64,000 nucleotides of DNA from CADBRN01 sp050944685 (GCA_050944685.1 JBMNRP010000011.1:1-64000), one strand, 5' to 3'. Counted from the first letter of the stretch, positions 43,175-52,034 are shown. The notes: generated by a model from the letters alone, not told the origin. Made by a program: numbers and translations.

Positions 43175-44230
43175 TCACATCATTTTCTGCAGCTCGCTCA
43201 TCAGTGCGGAAAGGAGCTCCTCCTCCGGCACCTTCCGGATAATCTCACCTTTTCGAATCAGGACACCGACTCCGTCTCCGCCGGCAATTCCCAGGTCCGC
43301 CTCGCGGGCCTCACCCGGTCCGTTGACGACACAGCCCATCACGGCGATCTTGATGTCGAGAGGCATTCCCTGTGTCATCTGCTCCACCTGGGAAGCCAGA
43401 TGAATCAGGTCAATTTTCGTCCTCCCGCAGGTCGGGCAGGATACGATCTCGACACCGCCTTTGTGCATTCCGAGCGTCTTCAGGATCCGCTTCGCGCACC
43501 GGACCTCTTCCGCCGGATCCCCGGTCAGAGAGACACGGATCGTGTCGCCGATGCCCTCGGAAAGAATGATGCCAATGCCCACGGAAGACTTAACCGTTCC
43601 CGCTCCGGGCGTCCCCGCCTCCGTAATTCCCACGTGAAGGGGATGATCGGTCTTTTCCGCGATCTGCTCGTGCGCCCTGACGCAGGTCACCACGTCTGAG
43701 GACTTGATGCTGATGACGAGATTGTCGTAGCCCATGTCCTCAATCACGGCCGCCTCGTTCAGGGCGCTCTCCACGAGTCCTTCCGCCGTGACGCCGCCGT
43801 ATTTCTCCAGTATGGATTTCTCCAGGGAACCACTGTTCACGCCGACCCGGATGGGGATATTCCGGTCCTTTGCTTCCGCGACCACGGCGCGGACTCTCCC
43901 CGTGTCCCCGATATTTCCCGGATTGATCCGGATCTTGTCCGCCCCGTTTTCCATCGAAGCGATCGCCAGCCGGTAATCGAAATGAATATCCGCCACCAGC
44001 GGAATGTGAATCTGCTTTTTGATCTCTTTCAGGGCCAGGGCGGCTTCCATGGTCGGCACGGCGCACCGGATAATGTCGCAGCCCTCCGCCTCCAGGTCCA
44101 GAATCTGACGGACCGTCGCCTGGACATCCTCCGTCTTCGTATTCGTCATCGACTGGATCAGAACCGGGTGACCGCCGCCGATCACGCGGCTGCCGATCTG
44201 AACCGTCTTCGTTATTCTCCTCTCGCGCAC
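43175..44230 (-). CDS. ispG: 4-hydroxy-3-methylbut-2-enyl-diphosphate synthase
   Basis: IspG (GcpE) reduces MEcPP to HMBPP in the MEP isoprenoid pathway using a [4Fe-4S] cluster. The 351-residue protein has the N-terminal TIM barrel (VQIGSRVIGGGHPVLIQSMTNT, RCAVPTMEAA, VADIHFDYRLA, KIRINPGNIG) and a C-terminal cluster domain with VSCPTCGRTKID and VMGCVVNGPGEA, which supply three Cys. Start GTG 44230 follows AGGAG; it overlaps the folA end by 19 bases, pointing to coupling. Confidence 0.96.
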   Translation of the reverse strand: MRERRITKTVQIGSRVIGGGHPVLIQSMTNTKTEDVQATVRQILDLEAEGCDIIRCAVPTMEAALALKEIKKQIHIPLVADIHFDYRLAIASMENGADKIRINPGNIGDTGRVRAVVAEAKDRNIPIRVGVNSGSLEKSILEKYGGVTAEGLVESALNEAAVIEDMGYDNLVISIKSSDVVTCVRAHEQIAEKTDHPLHVGITEAGTPGAGTVKSSVGIGIILSEGIGDTIRVSLTGDPAEEVRCAKRILKTLGMHKGGVEIVSCPTCGRTKIDLIHLASQVEQMTQGMPLDIKIAVMGCVVNGPGEAREADLGIAGGDGVGVLIRKGEIIRKVPEEELLSALMSELQKMM

Positions 44231-44778
44231 CTTGACTCTCCTTCCTTTGCCGGAACCGCGCCGGGCAGTTCCTCCCCGCCGGAGACTCTCTTCCAGGTCT
44301 GGAATGTATAGGTCAGCTCAAAATACGTCTGCTCCTCGCTCTCTTCCGCGAGCTCCCATTCGGGATCCCGGGAGAGGTCGGGGAAATACGCGTCCGCCTC
44401 GTAGCGGTAATTGATTTTCGTCACAAAAACCGTATCGCAGTACGGCAGCAGCAGCCGGTAGATGACGGCCCCGCCGATCACAAAAATATCTTTTCCTTCT
44501 TTGTTTTCCCGACTCAGGACGTCCGCCAGCTCATCGGGACCGTGGACGATCCGCGCGCCCTCCGCGCGGTAATCCGGGTTTCCGGTGAGCACAATGTTGG
44601 TCCGGTTTTTCAGAGGCCGGCCGCCCGGAAAGCTCTCGAGTGTCTTTCTTCCCATCACGACAATATTTCCCGTCGTCATACGCTGAAAAAAGCGCATGTC
44701 CGCCGGAATGCTGACCAGGAGCTTTCCCCTGTTTCCGATGCCCCAGCCTTCGTCCGCGGCCAGAATCGCCTTCATCAT
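44212..44778 (-). CDS. folA: Dihydrofolate reductase
   Basis: DHFR regenerates tetrahydrofolate used up by thymidylate synthase. The 188-residue protein starts MMKAILAADEGWGIGNRGKL and has VVMGRKTLESFPGGRPL with the NADPH-binding Arg, IVLTGNPDY, VIGGAVIYRLLLP and a C-terminal TYTFQTWKRV. About 20 charged residues at the end exceed the usual length; they overlap the ispG start. It lies 34 bases downstream of thyA, a common functional pair. Confidence 0.95.
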   Translation of the reverse strand: MMKAILAADEGWGIGNRGKLLVSIPADMRFFQRMTTGNIVVMGRKTLESFPGGRPLKNRTNIVLTGNPDYRAEGARIVHGPDELADVLSRENKEGKDIFVIGGAVIYRLLLPYCDTVFVTKINYRYEADAYFPDLSRDPEWELAEESEEQTYFELTYTFQTWKRVSGGEELPGAVPAKEGESRCARGE

Positions 44779-44812
44779 CTGTTATGCTTCCTTCTTTCTG
44801 CCGGCGCTTTTT

Positions 44813-45661
44813 TCAGATCGCGACCGGAATGTCTTTGATCTGCGGGCCGGTCACATAGTTTTCGACCGTGAGGTCGTCCGTGGTAAAATCGTAGAAATTC
44901 GTGATCTCCGGGTTCAGGGTGACGCGCGGCGCCTCGTGTGTCTCCCGCGAAATCAGATCCTCGACCAGCGGAACGTGACGGTCGTAGATATGGGCGTCCG
45001 CGATCACGTGAACGAGTTCGCCCGGTACCATGCCGGAGACCTGGGCAAACATCATCAGCAGGATCGAGTACTGGCAGACGTTCCAGTTATTGGCCGTCAG
45101 GACATCCTGTGATCTCTGATTGAGCACCGCGTTCAGGACCAGCTTTTCGCTGCCCTTTTTCCGGGTGACGTTAAACGTCATGGAATAGGCGCAGGGATAC
45201 AGATTCATCTCGTGAAGGTCCTGATGGACGTACATGTTGGTCATGATCCGGCGGCTGTACGGATTGTTCTTCAGATCGTACAGCACACGGTCGACCTGGT
45301 CCATATCGCCCTCCGGGTAATGGTGCTTCACGCCCATCTGATAGCCGTAGGCCTTCCCGATCGAGCCGTCCTCATCCGCCCACGCGTCCCAGATGTGACT
45401 GTGCAGATCGTGAATGTTATTGGATTTTCTCTGCCAGATCCACAGGACCTCGTCCATACAGCTCTTGAGAGCGGTCCGGCGAAGCGTGATCGCGGGGAAC
45501 TCCTTCGAAAGGTCGTAGCGGTTCACGACGCCGAACTTCTTGATCGTATACGCCGGCGTCCCGTCCGGCCAGTGCGGGCGCACTTTTTCGCCCTTCGTAT
45601 CACAGCCGCTGTCAATGATATCACGGCACATATTGATAAAAATCCGGTCTGCATAGCTCAT
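44813..45661 (-). CDS. thyA: Thymidylate synthase (ThyA type)
   Basis: ThyA methylates dUMP to dTMP with methylene-tetrahydrofolate. The 282-residue protein starts MSYADRIFINMCRDIID. It shows FPAITLRRTALKSCMDEVLWI, the dUMP-binding RRIMTNMY and the active-site Cys in NLYPCAYSMTF. QRSQDVLTANNWNVCQYSIL and HVIADAHIYDRHV follow. The PCAYSM form rather than PCH is seen in a clostridial branch. ATG 45661 was chosen over a start 34 codons upstream, which lies within the promoter. Confidence 0.95.
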   Translation of the reverse strand: MSYADRIFINMCRDIIDSGCDTKGEKVRPHWPDGTPAYTIKKFGVVNRYDLSKEFPAITLRRTALKSCMDEVLWIWQRKSNNIHDLHSHIWDAWADEDGSIGKAYGYQMGVKHHYPEGDMDQVDRVLYDLKNNPYSRRIMTNMYVHQDLHEMNLYPCAYSMTFNVTRKKGSEKLVLNAVLNQRSQDVLTANNWNVCQYSILLMMFAQVSGMVPGELVHVIADAHIYDRHVPLVEDLISRETHEAPRVTLNPEITNFYDFTTDDLTVENYVTGPQIKDIPVAI

Positions 45662-45695
45662 ATTGTGTAATCCTCGCTCAAAAACAGTTACCGCT

Positions 45696-45724
45696 ATTAT
45701 AGGAGATAATCCTCCGAAAAGCAA
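45696..45724 (-). promoter_or_regulatory. thyA: Sigma-A promoter of thyA-folA-ispG-polC
   Basis: Minus strand: TTGCTT (45719-45724), 17 bases, perfect TATAAT (45696-45701), 35 bases ahead of the thyA start. Confidence 0.65.
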
Positions 45725-45762
45725 TGAGGCGGATCCGCCGAAAAAAGGAAAACGGGCCCTCA

Positions 45763-45791
45763 TTTACCTTTTCCGTCAGGTCTGCTATGAT
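45763..45791 (+). promoter_or_regulatory. Promoter of the SIR2-like gene
   Basis: Plus strand: TTTACC (45763-45768), 17 bases, TATGAT (45786-45791). It stands back to back with the thyA promoter and gives a leader of about 110 bases. Confidence 0.5.
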
Positions 45792-45905
45792 ATTTAAGGT
45801 CATGTATTTTATCCAATGCAGCCGGAGGCGCGTCGCGAAACAGCCCGAAGGCAGTCTCACACCGAACAGAAAATCCCGCGGGTTACGGGTAAAGGACAAA
45901 ATAGT

Positions 45906-46853
45906 ATGAAAGGCGACAGAAAATCCGCGCAGGAAACGGTTTTTATCCAAAAGCGTCCCCAGGTGCTTCTCCTGGGGAACGGAATGATCCGCTCCTATTC
46001 CAGTCTGTCCATGTCGTGGAAGGATCTGGTGTACCAGATCGGCAGCGACCGGACCATCCCCTATTCCGTTGACATCCCCCTGCCGATGGAAATCGTTCTC
46101 CGTACAGAGGGTCACGTGGCGGATGTCCTGCGCCACCACCAGAGGGAGCTCTGCGGCAGGATCGAGACCCGGAAATTCCGGGACAAGCTCATGACCCTTC
46201 TGGACGCGGGCTTCGACGATATTCTCACGACCAATTACAGCTATGAACTCGAGGAGGCGGCCTCCGGAAAGGAATTTCTGGAGACGGACGAAATTGCCCG
46301 GATGCGACGCTACATCGGATTCCGGAAGAAGCACGAGCAGCGCTATCTCCTCCATACCTACAACCAGATTGAATCCCCCTCGAACCGTATCTGGCACATC
46401 CATGGAGAGGCGGCCAATGTAGACAGCATCGTCATTGGTCACTACTATTACGGAAATCTGCTCTACCAGTGCCAGAACATCGTGAAGCGGCGCGAAAAGG
46501 ATCACTGGAAATACGACGCCACGGCGCGCAACAGCTGGGTCGACGCTTTCCTGACCGGAGATGTCTACGTGCTCGGCTTCGGCTTTGACTACTCCGAGAC
46601 CGATCTCTGGTGGCTTCTGAGCAAAAAGGCGCGCATGAAGCGGAAACGCACCGGACACGTATACATTTACCGTCCGAAAAAAAACGATGATTTCGACGTC
46701 AAATACCAGCTTCTGCAGGATTACGGCGCCCAGGTCGTCGACCTGGGCATGAACGAATCCACGATCGCGGAGGAAGACGACGAGATGTTCCGCCTCTTTT
46801 ATCCGATGGCCATTGAGGCCATCATCGACCAGATGAACGAAAACCGTTCCTGA
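45906..46853 (+). CDS. Stand-alone SIR2-like domain protein
   Basis: The 315-residue protein matches the SIR2_2-like pattern: a nucleotide-binding loop VLLLGNGMIRSYSS near residue 20, DDILTTNYSYELEEA (the TTNYD-type motif), IWHIHGEAANVDSIVIGHYYYG with the expected catalytic His, and VYVLGFGFDYSETDLWWLLSKK. Such domains hydrolyse NAD or bind ADP-ribose and occur in several anti-phage systems (for example DSR and Thoeris) but also in uncharacterised solo proteins. No partner gene for a known system is adjacent. ATG 45906 follows AAAGGAC. It sits between thyA and mscL, with its own promoter. Confidence 0.8.
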   Translation: MKGDRKSAQETVFIQKRPQVLLLGNGMIRSYSSLSMSWKDLVYQIGSDRTIPYSVDIPLPMEIVLRTEGHVADVLRHHQRELCGRIETRKFRDKLMTLLDAGFDDILTTNYSYELEEAASGKEFLETDEIARMRRYIGFRKKHEQRYLLHTYNQIESPSNRIWHIHGEAANVDSIVIGHYYYGNLLYQCQNIVKRREKDHWKYDATARNSWVDAFLTGDVYVLGFGFDYSETDLWWLLSKKARMKRKRTGHVYIYRPKKNDDFDVKYQLLQDYGAQVVDLGMNESTIAEEDDEMFRLFYPMAIEAIIDQMNENRS

Positions 46854-46870
46854 TATTGACCAGAAAGGTC

Positions 46871-46898
46871 TTGTTTTCCTGAACTGAACTGGTATGAT
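46871..46898 (+). promoter_or_regulatory. mscL: Promoter of mscL
   Basis: Plus strand: TTGTTT (46871-46876), 16 bases, TATGAT (46893-46898), about 60 bases ahead of the mscL start. Confidence 0.5.
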
Positions 46899-46959
46899 AA
46901 AAAATGTATTTACTAAAAATGATTTTTTTCTAAACAAAAAATAAGGAGGGTCATTACCA

Positions 46960-47403
46960 TTGAAAAAGTTTATTGCGGAATTCAAGGAGTTTATTTCCCG
47001 TGGCAATGTCATGGATCTGGCAGTCGGTATGATCATCGGCTCTGCTTTCACCGCTATCGTCACCTCTCTTGTCGACGACGTTCTCATGCCGGTCATCTCG
47101 CTGTTCACCGGAGGAATCGATTTCAATGACTGGGGCATCCATCTGGCAGGCGGCGGCATGATCAAGCTGGGATCCTTCCTGGCCGCGGTCATCAATTTTA
47201 TCATCATCGCACTCGTGATCTTCCTGCTCATCAAGGGTCTCAACAAGATTCGCGATATCTCCGACACGATCAAGGGAACCGAGAAAAAAGAAGCGGAGCC
47301 GACCACGAAGATCTGCCCGTACTGCAAGTCCGAGATTGACATCAACGCAACCAGATGTCCGCACTGCACCTCCGTACTTGAGGAGGATGAAAAGACCGCC
47401 TGA
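46960..47403 (+). CDS. mscL: MscL mechanosensitive channel with C-terminal zinc ribbon
   Basis: MscL opens under membrane tension and relieves hypo-osmotic shock. Of 147 residues, 1-14 form the amphipathic N-helix (KKFIAEFKEFISRGNV). TM1 follows as MDLAVGMIIGSAFTAIVTSLVDDVLMP. A short loop (LFTGGIDFNDWGIHLAGGGMIK) leads to TM2 (LGSFLAAVINFIIIALVIFLLIKGLN). Instead of ending after the cytoplasmic helix, the protein continues with CPYCKSEIDINATRCPHC, a four-Cys zinc ribbon. Start TTG 46960 follows AAGGAGGG. The ribbon could form a cytoplasmic plug or binding site; that is inference. Confidence 0.95.
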   Translation: MKKFIAEFKEFISRGNVMDLAVGMIIGSAFTAIVTSLVDDVLMPVISLFTGGIDFNDWGIHLAGGGMIKLGSFLAAVINFIIIALVIFLLIKGLNKIRDISDTIKGTEKKEAEPTTKICPYCKSEIDINATRCPHCTSVLEEDEKTA

Positions 47404-47464
47404 GTCTGCAGTCACCTGTGCCGGAAACCGGCGCGCCAGTACCCGGATATTTCAGCCCATAAAA

Positions 47465-47504
47465 AAGACGGAGCTCTCCCTTTGACAGCGGAAGGCTCCG
47501 TCTT
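47465..47504. terminator. Bidirectional terminator mscL / amidase
   Basis: AAGACGGAGC (47465-47474) pairs with GCTCCGTCTT (47495-47504). On the minus strand it is followed by a T-run, on the plus strand by TCGTATTTTG, so it can end both convergent genes. Confidence 0.8.
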
Positions 47505-47522
47505 CGTATTTTGCACAAAGGC

Positions 47523-48662
47523 TCACTCATTGAGGAACTTCAGCACCCCATCGGCGATTCCCTGCGCCACTTTCTGCTGATATTCATCGGTGCTCAGCTT
47601 CTGCTCCTCCGACGCGTTGGTCAGATAGCCGACCTCCACGATCGTCGCGGGAACCTTGCACCAGTTGATGCCGCTCATGGTATCGGTCTCCCAGACCTCC
47701 TGCTTCGCGCACCCGGTCTCACTGACCAGAGAATCCAGGACATCCGTCGCCAGCGCCTTGCTTTCGGAATAAAGCGTTCCGTTGTAGGGATTCGATGCGG
47801 TCTGGCAGATCGTCATCGCCCCGTTTGCGCTGGAATTTTCCGAACCGTTCGCGTGAACCCGGACAAACGCATCGGCGTTCGCCTGATTGGCGACCTGAGC
47901 CCGTTCCGAATTGCTGATGTCAACGTCATTGGTGGTGCGGGTCATGATCACATTGCACCCCGCATTCTGCAGAACGGCCTGCAGCTTCAGGCCGATGGTC
48001 AGATTCAGCTCATACTCCTCCAGACCGGTCGTCGTTCCACGCGATCCGCTCGTCACCTTTGCCTTCGTCTGGCTTGCGCCCGGGCCGATCGGCTCCTGGC
48101 CGTTGTCAGCCTCCGCCTGATGGCCGGGGTCAATTACGACTGTCTTTCCGTTTCCTTCCCCGCTGCTTGCCGTCTCGGAAGTGCTTTTCGTCGTCATTTC
48201 CACCAGATCGCTCCGGATGTAATAGGTGCCTCCGTCGAGGCTGATCTCGTACCATCCGTTCTCTTCCCCGGTCACCTCAACCTCGGTTCCCTCCTTCAGA
48301 CTGGTGTAAATGTCCGCACTCTTCGAGGGAGATACCCGCACATTGACGTCATAGGCGGTCACATAGACCTCCTCCGTCTCCTCCGGTGAGACGGCCACCG
48401 CCTGAAGCGCATCCGAACCCGACGAGACGGATTCCGAGGACGAAGACACCGATTCCGTGCTCTCCTGTCCCGCGGAGGATGACTCCACCGCCGCGGAGGA
48501 AGAAGAGACGGCCTCATCTGTGACGGCCGCAACATCCTCCTGCCCGGAAGCCGAGGAAGAAGCGGTATCCTTTCCCGGAAGCGAGCATCCGGCAGCGAGC
48601 AGAGCGGCGAGAGCAGCGGCAGCAACCGCCCGGATCAACTTTTTTCTTTTTTTTCTGTCCAT
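47523..48662 (-). CDS. Lipoprotein N-acetylmuramoyl-L-alanine amidase with SH3b domain
   Basis: The 379-residue enzyme cuts the MurNAc-L-Ala bond. A lipoprotein signal ends at ALLAAGCS (Cys near 26). A Ser/Ala/Glu-rich linker runs to about 100, then an SH3b domain (VYVTAYDVNVRVSPSKSADIYTSLKEG..WYEISLDGGTYYI). The Amidase_3 domain (about 180-379) has IDPGHQAEADNG with the first zinc His, the E of LEEYELNL, FVRVHANGS with the next zinc His, and a final VEVGYLTN. ATG 48662 after GAGGAA is better placed than one five codons upstream. It is directly downstream of lspA, which processes such lipoproteins. Confidence 0.94.
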   Translation of the reverse strand: MDRKKRKKLIRAVAAAALAALLAAGCSLPGKDTASSSASGQEDVAAVTDEAVSSSSAAVESSSAGQESTESVSSSSESVSSGSDALQAVAVSPEETEEVYVTAYDVNVRVSPSKSADIYTSLKEGTEVEVTGEENGWYEISLDGGTYYIRSDLVEMTTKSTSETASSGEGNGKTVVIDPGHQAEADNGQEPIGPGASQTKAKVTSGSRGTTTGLEEYELNLTIGLKLQAVLQNAGCNVIMTRTTNDVDISNSERAQVANQANADAFVRVHANGSENSSANGAMTICQTASNPYNGTLYSESKALATDVLDSLVSETGCAKQEVWETDTMSGINWCKVPATIVEVGYLTNASEEQKLSTDEYQQKVAQGIADGVLKFLNE

Positions 48663-48666
48663 AGAA

Positions 48667-49140
48667 TTATTCCTCATTCCTCTGTTCTGTTATCTTCTTT
48701 TCCCTGGACGTGTGAAAACACGTAAGAAGTCCCCCGAGAAAAATCGCGCAGTCCCCCAGATTGAAGAACACTTTGTTTTTTCCCGAGAGTCTGGTCGGTA
48801 CATGCAGATAGTCGGTTACCCATCCCTGATGAAAGCGGTCGTACCAGTTGGAGAGCGAACCGCCGAGAAGCAGAGCGTAGCCGGTCTTTTCGGCACCGTT
48901 CTTTTTCCCGACAAGCGCACGGATTGCAAAGCACACCAGAACCAGCGAGGTCAGGTTTTTCACCACCTCGGGTTTCTTATGCAGAAAGCCGAGCGCAAAG
49001 CCCCTGTTGTGAACCTTCCGTACCTCGACGCGGCCGCCGAGGATCTTCTTTTCCTCGCCATCCTTCAGATTGGCTTCGACATATTTCTTCGCCATCAGAT
49101 CCGCCAGAAATACGATTAACGCGATCAATACAAAAATCAT
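48667..49140 (-). CDS. lspA: Signal peptidase II (lipoprotein signal peptidase)
   Basis: This 157-residue LspA-type aspartyl protease has four membrane segments. The N-terminal helix is followed by a RKVHNRGFALGFL block (conserved Asn and Gly). The two catalytic Asp lie in LGGSLSNWYDRFHQGWVTDYLHV and FFNLGDCAIFLG. The protein is shorter in the first loop and somewhat divergent from typical LspA, but keeps both Asp motifs. It would cleave prolipoproteins such as the adjacent amidase and the other lipoproteins here. ATG 49140 follows CGGAGG. Confidence 0.85.
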   Translation of the reverse strand: MIFVLIALIVFLADLMAKKYVEANLKDGEEKKILGGRVEVRKVHNRGFALGFLHKKPEVVKNLTSLVLVCFAIRALVGKKNGAEKTGYALLLGGSLSNWYDRFHQGWVTDYLHVPTRLSGKNKVFFNLGDCAIFLGGLLTCFHTSREKKITEQRNEE

Positions 49141-49186
49141 CCGTCTAAACCTCCGATCGGACAGGATACCGACCCGCGGCGGGAGA

Positions 49187-50611
49187 TCAGGCTTTCTCCA
49201 GGCGCGGAACCGACTCGGTCCGCATGATGATTTTCGGACCTCCGGTATGCTCGATATAATCCTTCGTAATCACGACTTCCCCGATATTTTTATCTTTCGG
49301 GATCTCGTACATAATATCCAGCATGAACTCTTCAATGATCGCCCGCAGGGCGCGCGCTCCGGTATCCTTCTCCAGAGCCTTCTTCGCGATCGCGCGAAGC
49401 GCGTCCTCCTCAAACGTGAGTTTCACCTCGTCGAGCTCGAGAAGGCGCTCGTACTGCTTCAGAATGGCATTGCGAGGCTCCTTCAGAATCTGGACGAGCA
49501 TATCCTCCGTCAGCATCTGGAGGGAGAATACGATCGGCAGCCGCCCGAGGAATTCCGGGATCATGCCGAACTCCCGGAGGTCCTCCGTCGTCACTTTCTG
49601 AAGAATGTCCGGATCGTCGTCAAATTTATCCTTCAGATCCGCCTGGAAGCCGATCGACGCCGTTTTGGTCAGCCGGCGCCGGATGATGTCCTCCAGTCCC
49701 GGAAAGGCTCCGCCGCAGATGAAGAGAATGTTGCTCGTGTCCACCGTTTCCATCGGGGAGAGGGCATTTTTATTCATCGCTCCCACCGGGACCTCGATTT
49801 CGCTGCCCTCGAGGAGCTTCAGAAGGCCCTGCTGAACCGCCTCACCGCTGACATCCCTCTGATTGACATTCTGCTTTTTGGCGAGCTTGTCGATCTCATC
49901 GATGAAGATAATGCCATGCTCCGCGCGCTCGACATCATTGTCCGCCGCAGCGAGAAGCTTCGAGACGACACTCTCCACATCATCTCCGATGTAGCCTGCC
50001 TCAGTGAGCGAGGTCGCGTCCGTCATGGCGAGCGGAACATTGAGAAGCTTCGCCATCGTCTGGACCAGATACGTCTTTCCGGACCCGGTCGGCCCGATCA
50101 TCAGCATATTTGACTTCTGAATCTCGACGTCGTCCTTCGGCTCGGAAAGGATCCGTTTATAATGATTGTAGACCCCGACGGCCATGATTTTCTTCGCCCT
50201 CTCCTGCCCGATGACATATTCATCGAGCTTCGCCTTGATCTTGTGCGGCGGAAGGACATCTTCCATGGTCATCTTCTTTTTGTTTTCGCCGTCACTGTCC
50301 TTCTTCTTTTTCCGGTCGCGGTTCTGACCCCCGATCCCCAGAGAAGAAAGGTCGATCATACTGACATTCTGGGAGAAATTTTTCAGAAGCTCATTGAAAT
50401 CAATGTTGTTTGTGGTATTTTGAAAGGACTCCAGGGATTTTCTCATACAGTCCCCGCAGATATACATTCCTCCGGGAAGAGGAGTCAGCTTTCCTGCCTT
50501 GCTCTCCGGCCGGCGGCACATATAACAGAATTTTTCTTCTTTTTTCTCATCGGAATCCGACTGACCGGATGTCTCTTCAAAGTCGTTTCCCTTCTCATAA
50601 TCATCCGCCAT
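49187..50611 (-). CDS. clpX: ATP-dependent Clp protease ATP-binding subunit ClpX
   Basis: ClpX unfolds tagged proteins and feeds ClpP. The 474-residue protein has an N-terminal zinc-binding domain (CYMCRRPES..MYICGDCM), Walker A IGPTGSGKTYL, Walker B GIIFIDEIDKL, and AAA+ sensor motifs. KNALSPMETVDTSN and the C-terminal GARALRAIIEEFMLDI match the family. It is about 50 residues longer than most ClpX, mainly in a Lys/Asp-rich segment after the zinc domain (GGQNRDRKKKKDSDGENKKK). No clpP or lon gene is adjacent. Confidence 0.96.
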   Translation of the reverse strand: MADDYEKGNDFEETSGQSDSDEKKEEKFCYMCRRPESKAGKLTPLPGGMYICGDCMRKSLESFQNTTNNIDFNELLKNFSQNVSMIDLSSLGIGGQNRDRKKKKDSDGENKKKMTMEDVLPPHKIKAKLDEYVIGQERAKKIMAVGVYNHYKRILSEPKDDVEIQKSNMLMIGPTGSGKTYLVQTMAKLLNVPLAMTDATSLTEAGYIGDDVESVVSKLLAAADNDVERAEHGIIFIDEIDKLAKKQNVNQRDVSGEAVQQGLLKLLEGSEIEVPVGAMNKNALSPMETVDTSNILFICGGAFPGLEDIIRRRLTKTASIGFQADLKDKFDDDPDILQKVTTEDLREFGMIPEFLGRLPIVFSLQMLTEDMLVQILKEPRNAILKQYERLLELDEVKLTFEEDALRAIAKKALEKDTGARALRAIIEEFMLDIMYEIPKDKNIGEVVITKDYIEHTGGPKIIMRTESVPRLEKA

Positions 50612-50687
50612 AACGATCCCCCTTTTCCCTGATCTGAATAAATGGTCCTGTGCGGATCCATTTCAATTAGCCTGATCTGACAAATAA

Positions 50688-50716
50688 ACGTTACCCAACC
50701 AGACGCAAAAAGTCAA
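50688..50716 (-). promoter_or_regulatory. clpX: Possible clpX promoter
   Basis: Minus strand: TTGACT (50711-50716), 17 bases, TAACGT (50688-50693). The -35 is strong and the -10 weak. It overlaps the end of the upstream permease gene. Confidence 0.35.
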
Positions 50717-51975
50717 GATTCTTTCCGGTAGTGCTTCGTGATTCCGGCCGGATCCGTGCGCGCGGCCCTTGCCGCGGGAAATATCCCGAACAGAACTCCA
50801 ACCAGAACAGACACCAGGATATTGATCAGGACAGAGGAAATGCTGACCGAAACCGGTATCCCCGCCACCTGAAAGAGGACGCGGGAAAGGAAGATGCCCG
50901 CGGCGGCCCCGATCACGCCACCGAGGCCTGTCAGCACGGCAGACTCTGTCAGGAACTGATGAAAGATGTCGGTCTTCTTCGCCCCGAGAATCCTCCGAAG
51001 GCCGATCTCCCGGATCCTCCCCTCAACGGACGCCAGCAGGTTATTCATGACCCCGATTCCGCCGATTAGGATCGAAAAGACCGCGATCAGAATCAGGGCA
51101 ATCCGGGCTCTGCCGGAAACCTTCTGACCGCTTCCGCCCGAAGCTTCCGGAAAATCCGTCTGGTATTGCAGGGAGTCGGACGCTTCCTTCAGGGATTCGT
51201 TCAGAATGGACGCCGTTCTCTCGCCGACCCCGCTGACATTCTGCGCCCGGTCCGCCCGCGCGACGGCATTCTGCGGCTCATCGAAGGAAAACCCGATCGG
51301 CCAGGCACTTTCCGGGATATAGACCGTACCGGTGTCATCCCCGTAATATTTTTCGTAATCCTGATAGGTGTTGATAACCGGCTGGTACTCTTTCGCCGGC
51401 CGGATGACTCCAACCACTACATAAGGATCTCCCTCGATCTCGACGGTGCTTCCGACCGCAGTGCCGCCCGGGCAGAGCGTATCCGCCGCCGTCCGGTCCA
51501 GCAGAGCGACTTTCTTCGGGGTTTCAAACTCGGCATCCGTAAATTTTCTTCCGCGGAACACCACGGCTCCGACGGTGTTCAGGTAATGCGAATCAATTCC
51601 GAGAACCGTGGCGGAATCCAGTGTCCGGTCCCCGCACACGACCGATTCCATAGAAGAGCGCTCATAGTAAAATGTGGCGTCCCGGACATTGGAAAGCGTG
51701 CGGATCCGCTCCTTCTGGTCGTCCGAAACGGCAGATACGCCCTGCGGCAGTCCCATCGACATGTCGTAGACGGAGTCCTCCCGGCAGAGCGAGACCGTCA
51801 CCGTATTCGTCCCCGCGCCGGTCCGGCTTTTCTGAAGCTGTTCTTCCGCCCCTTTTACCATCGCCGAGGCGGCGATAATCGAGGCAATTCCGACGATAAT
51901 GCCCAGCATCGCCAGAAATGAACGCATTTTGTGGCTTCCGATCTGACGAAAGGCAAGCCGTATGTTCTCTCCCAT
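50713..51975 (-). CDS. MacB/FtsX-type ABC transporter permease
   Basis: The 420-residue permease has the MacB topology. One helix lies near 18-40 (MRSFLAMLGIIVGIASIIAASA) and a large outer periplasmic-type domain at about 45-275 (MacB_PCD). Three helices sit near the C-terminus (IALILIAVFSILIGGIGVMNN; AVLTGLGGVIGAAAGIFLS; VLINILVSVLVGVLFGIFPA). GLRRILGAKKTDI is the family's coupling segment. It ends the adaptor-ATPase-adaptor-permease operon. Such systems move peptides, lipids or antimicrobials mechanically across the envelope. ATG 51975 follows TGGAGGAA. Confidence 0.92.
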   Translation of the reverse strand: MGENIRLAFRQIGSHKMRSFLAMLGIIVGIASIIAASAMVKGAEEQLQKSRTGAGTNTVTVSLCREDSVYDMSMGLPQGVSAVSDDQKERIRTLSNVRDATFYYERSSMESVVCGDRTLDSATVLGIDSHYLNTVGAVVFRGRKFTDAEFETPKKVALLDRTAADTLCPGGTAVGSTVEIEGDPYVVVGVIRPAKEYQPVINTYQDYEKYYGDDTGTVYIPESAWPIGFSFDEPQNAVARADRAQNVSGVGERTASILNESLKEASDSLQYQTDFPEASGGSGQKVSGRARIALILIAVFSILIGGIGVMNNLLASVEGRIREIGLRRILGAKKTDIFHQFLTESAVLTGLGGVIGAAAGIFLSRVLFQVAGIPVSVSISSVLINILVSVLVGVLFGIFPAARAARTDPAGITKHYRKES

Positions 51976-52034
51976 CTGTTCCTCCAGCAGAAAGTGCGAT
52001 TACCGGGAATTTCCCGTCCTTCCCGTCCGACCCG

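Noticed and set aside
40454..43699. Plus-strand open frame of over 1000 codons opposite polC
   Set aside because: It is a shadow of the GC-rich polC and ispG genes: no ribosome binding site, no family resemblance, Arg/His/Asp-rich composition, and polC is unmistakable.
45678..47369. Minus-strand open frame of 563 codons opposite the SIR2-like and mscL genes
   Set aside because: It spans two real genes and their promoters and resembles nothing; mscL and the SIR2 motifs are clear on the plus strand.
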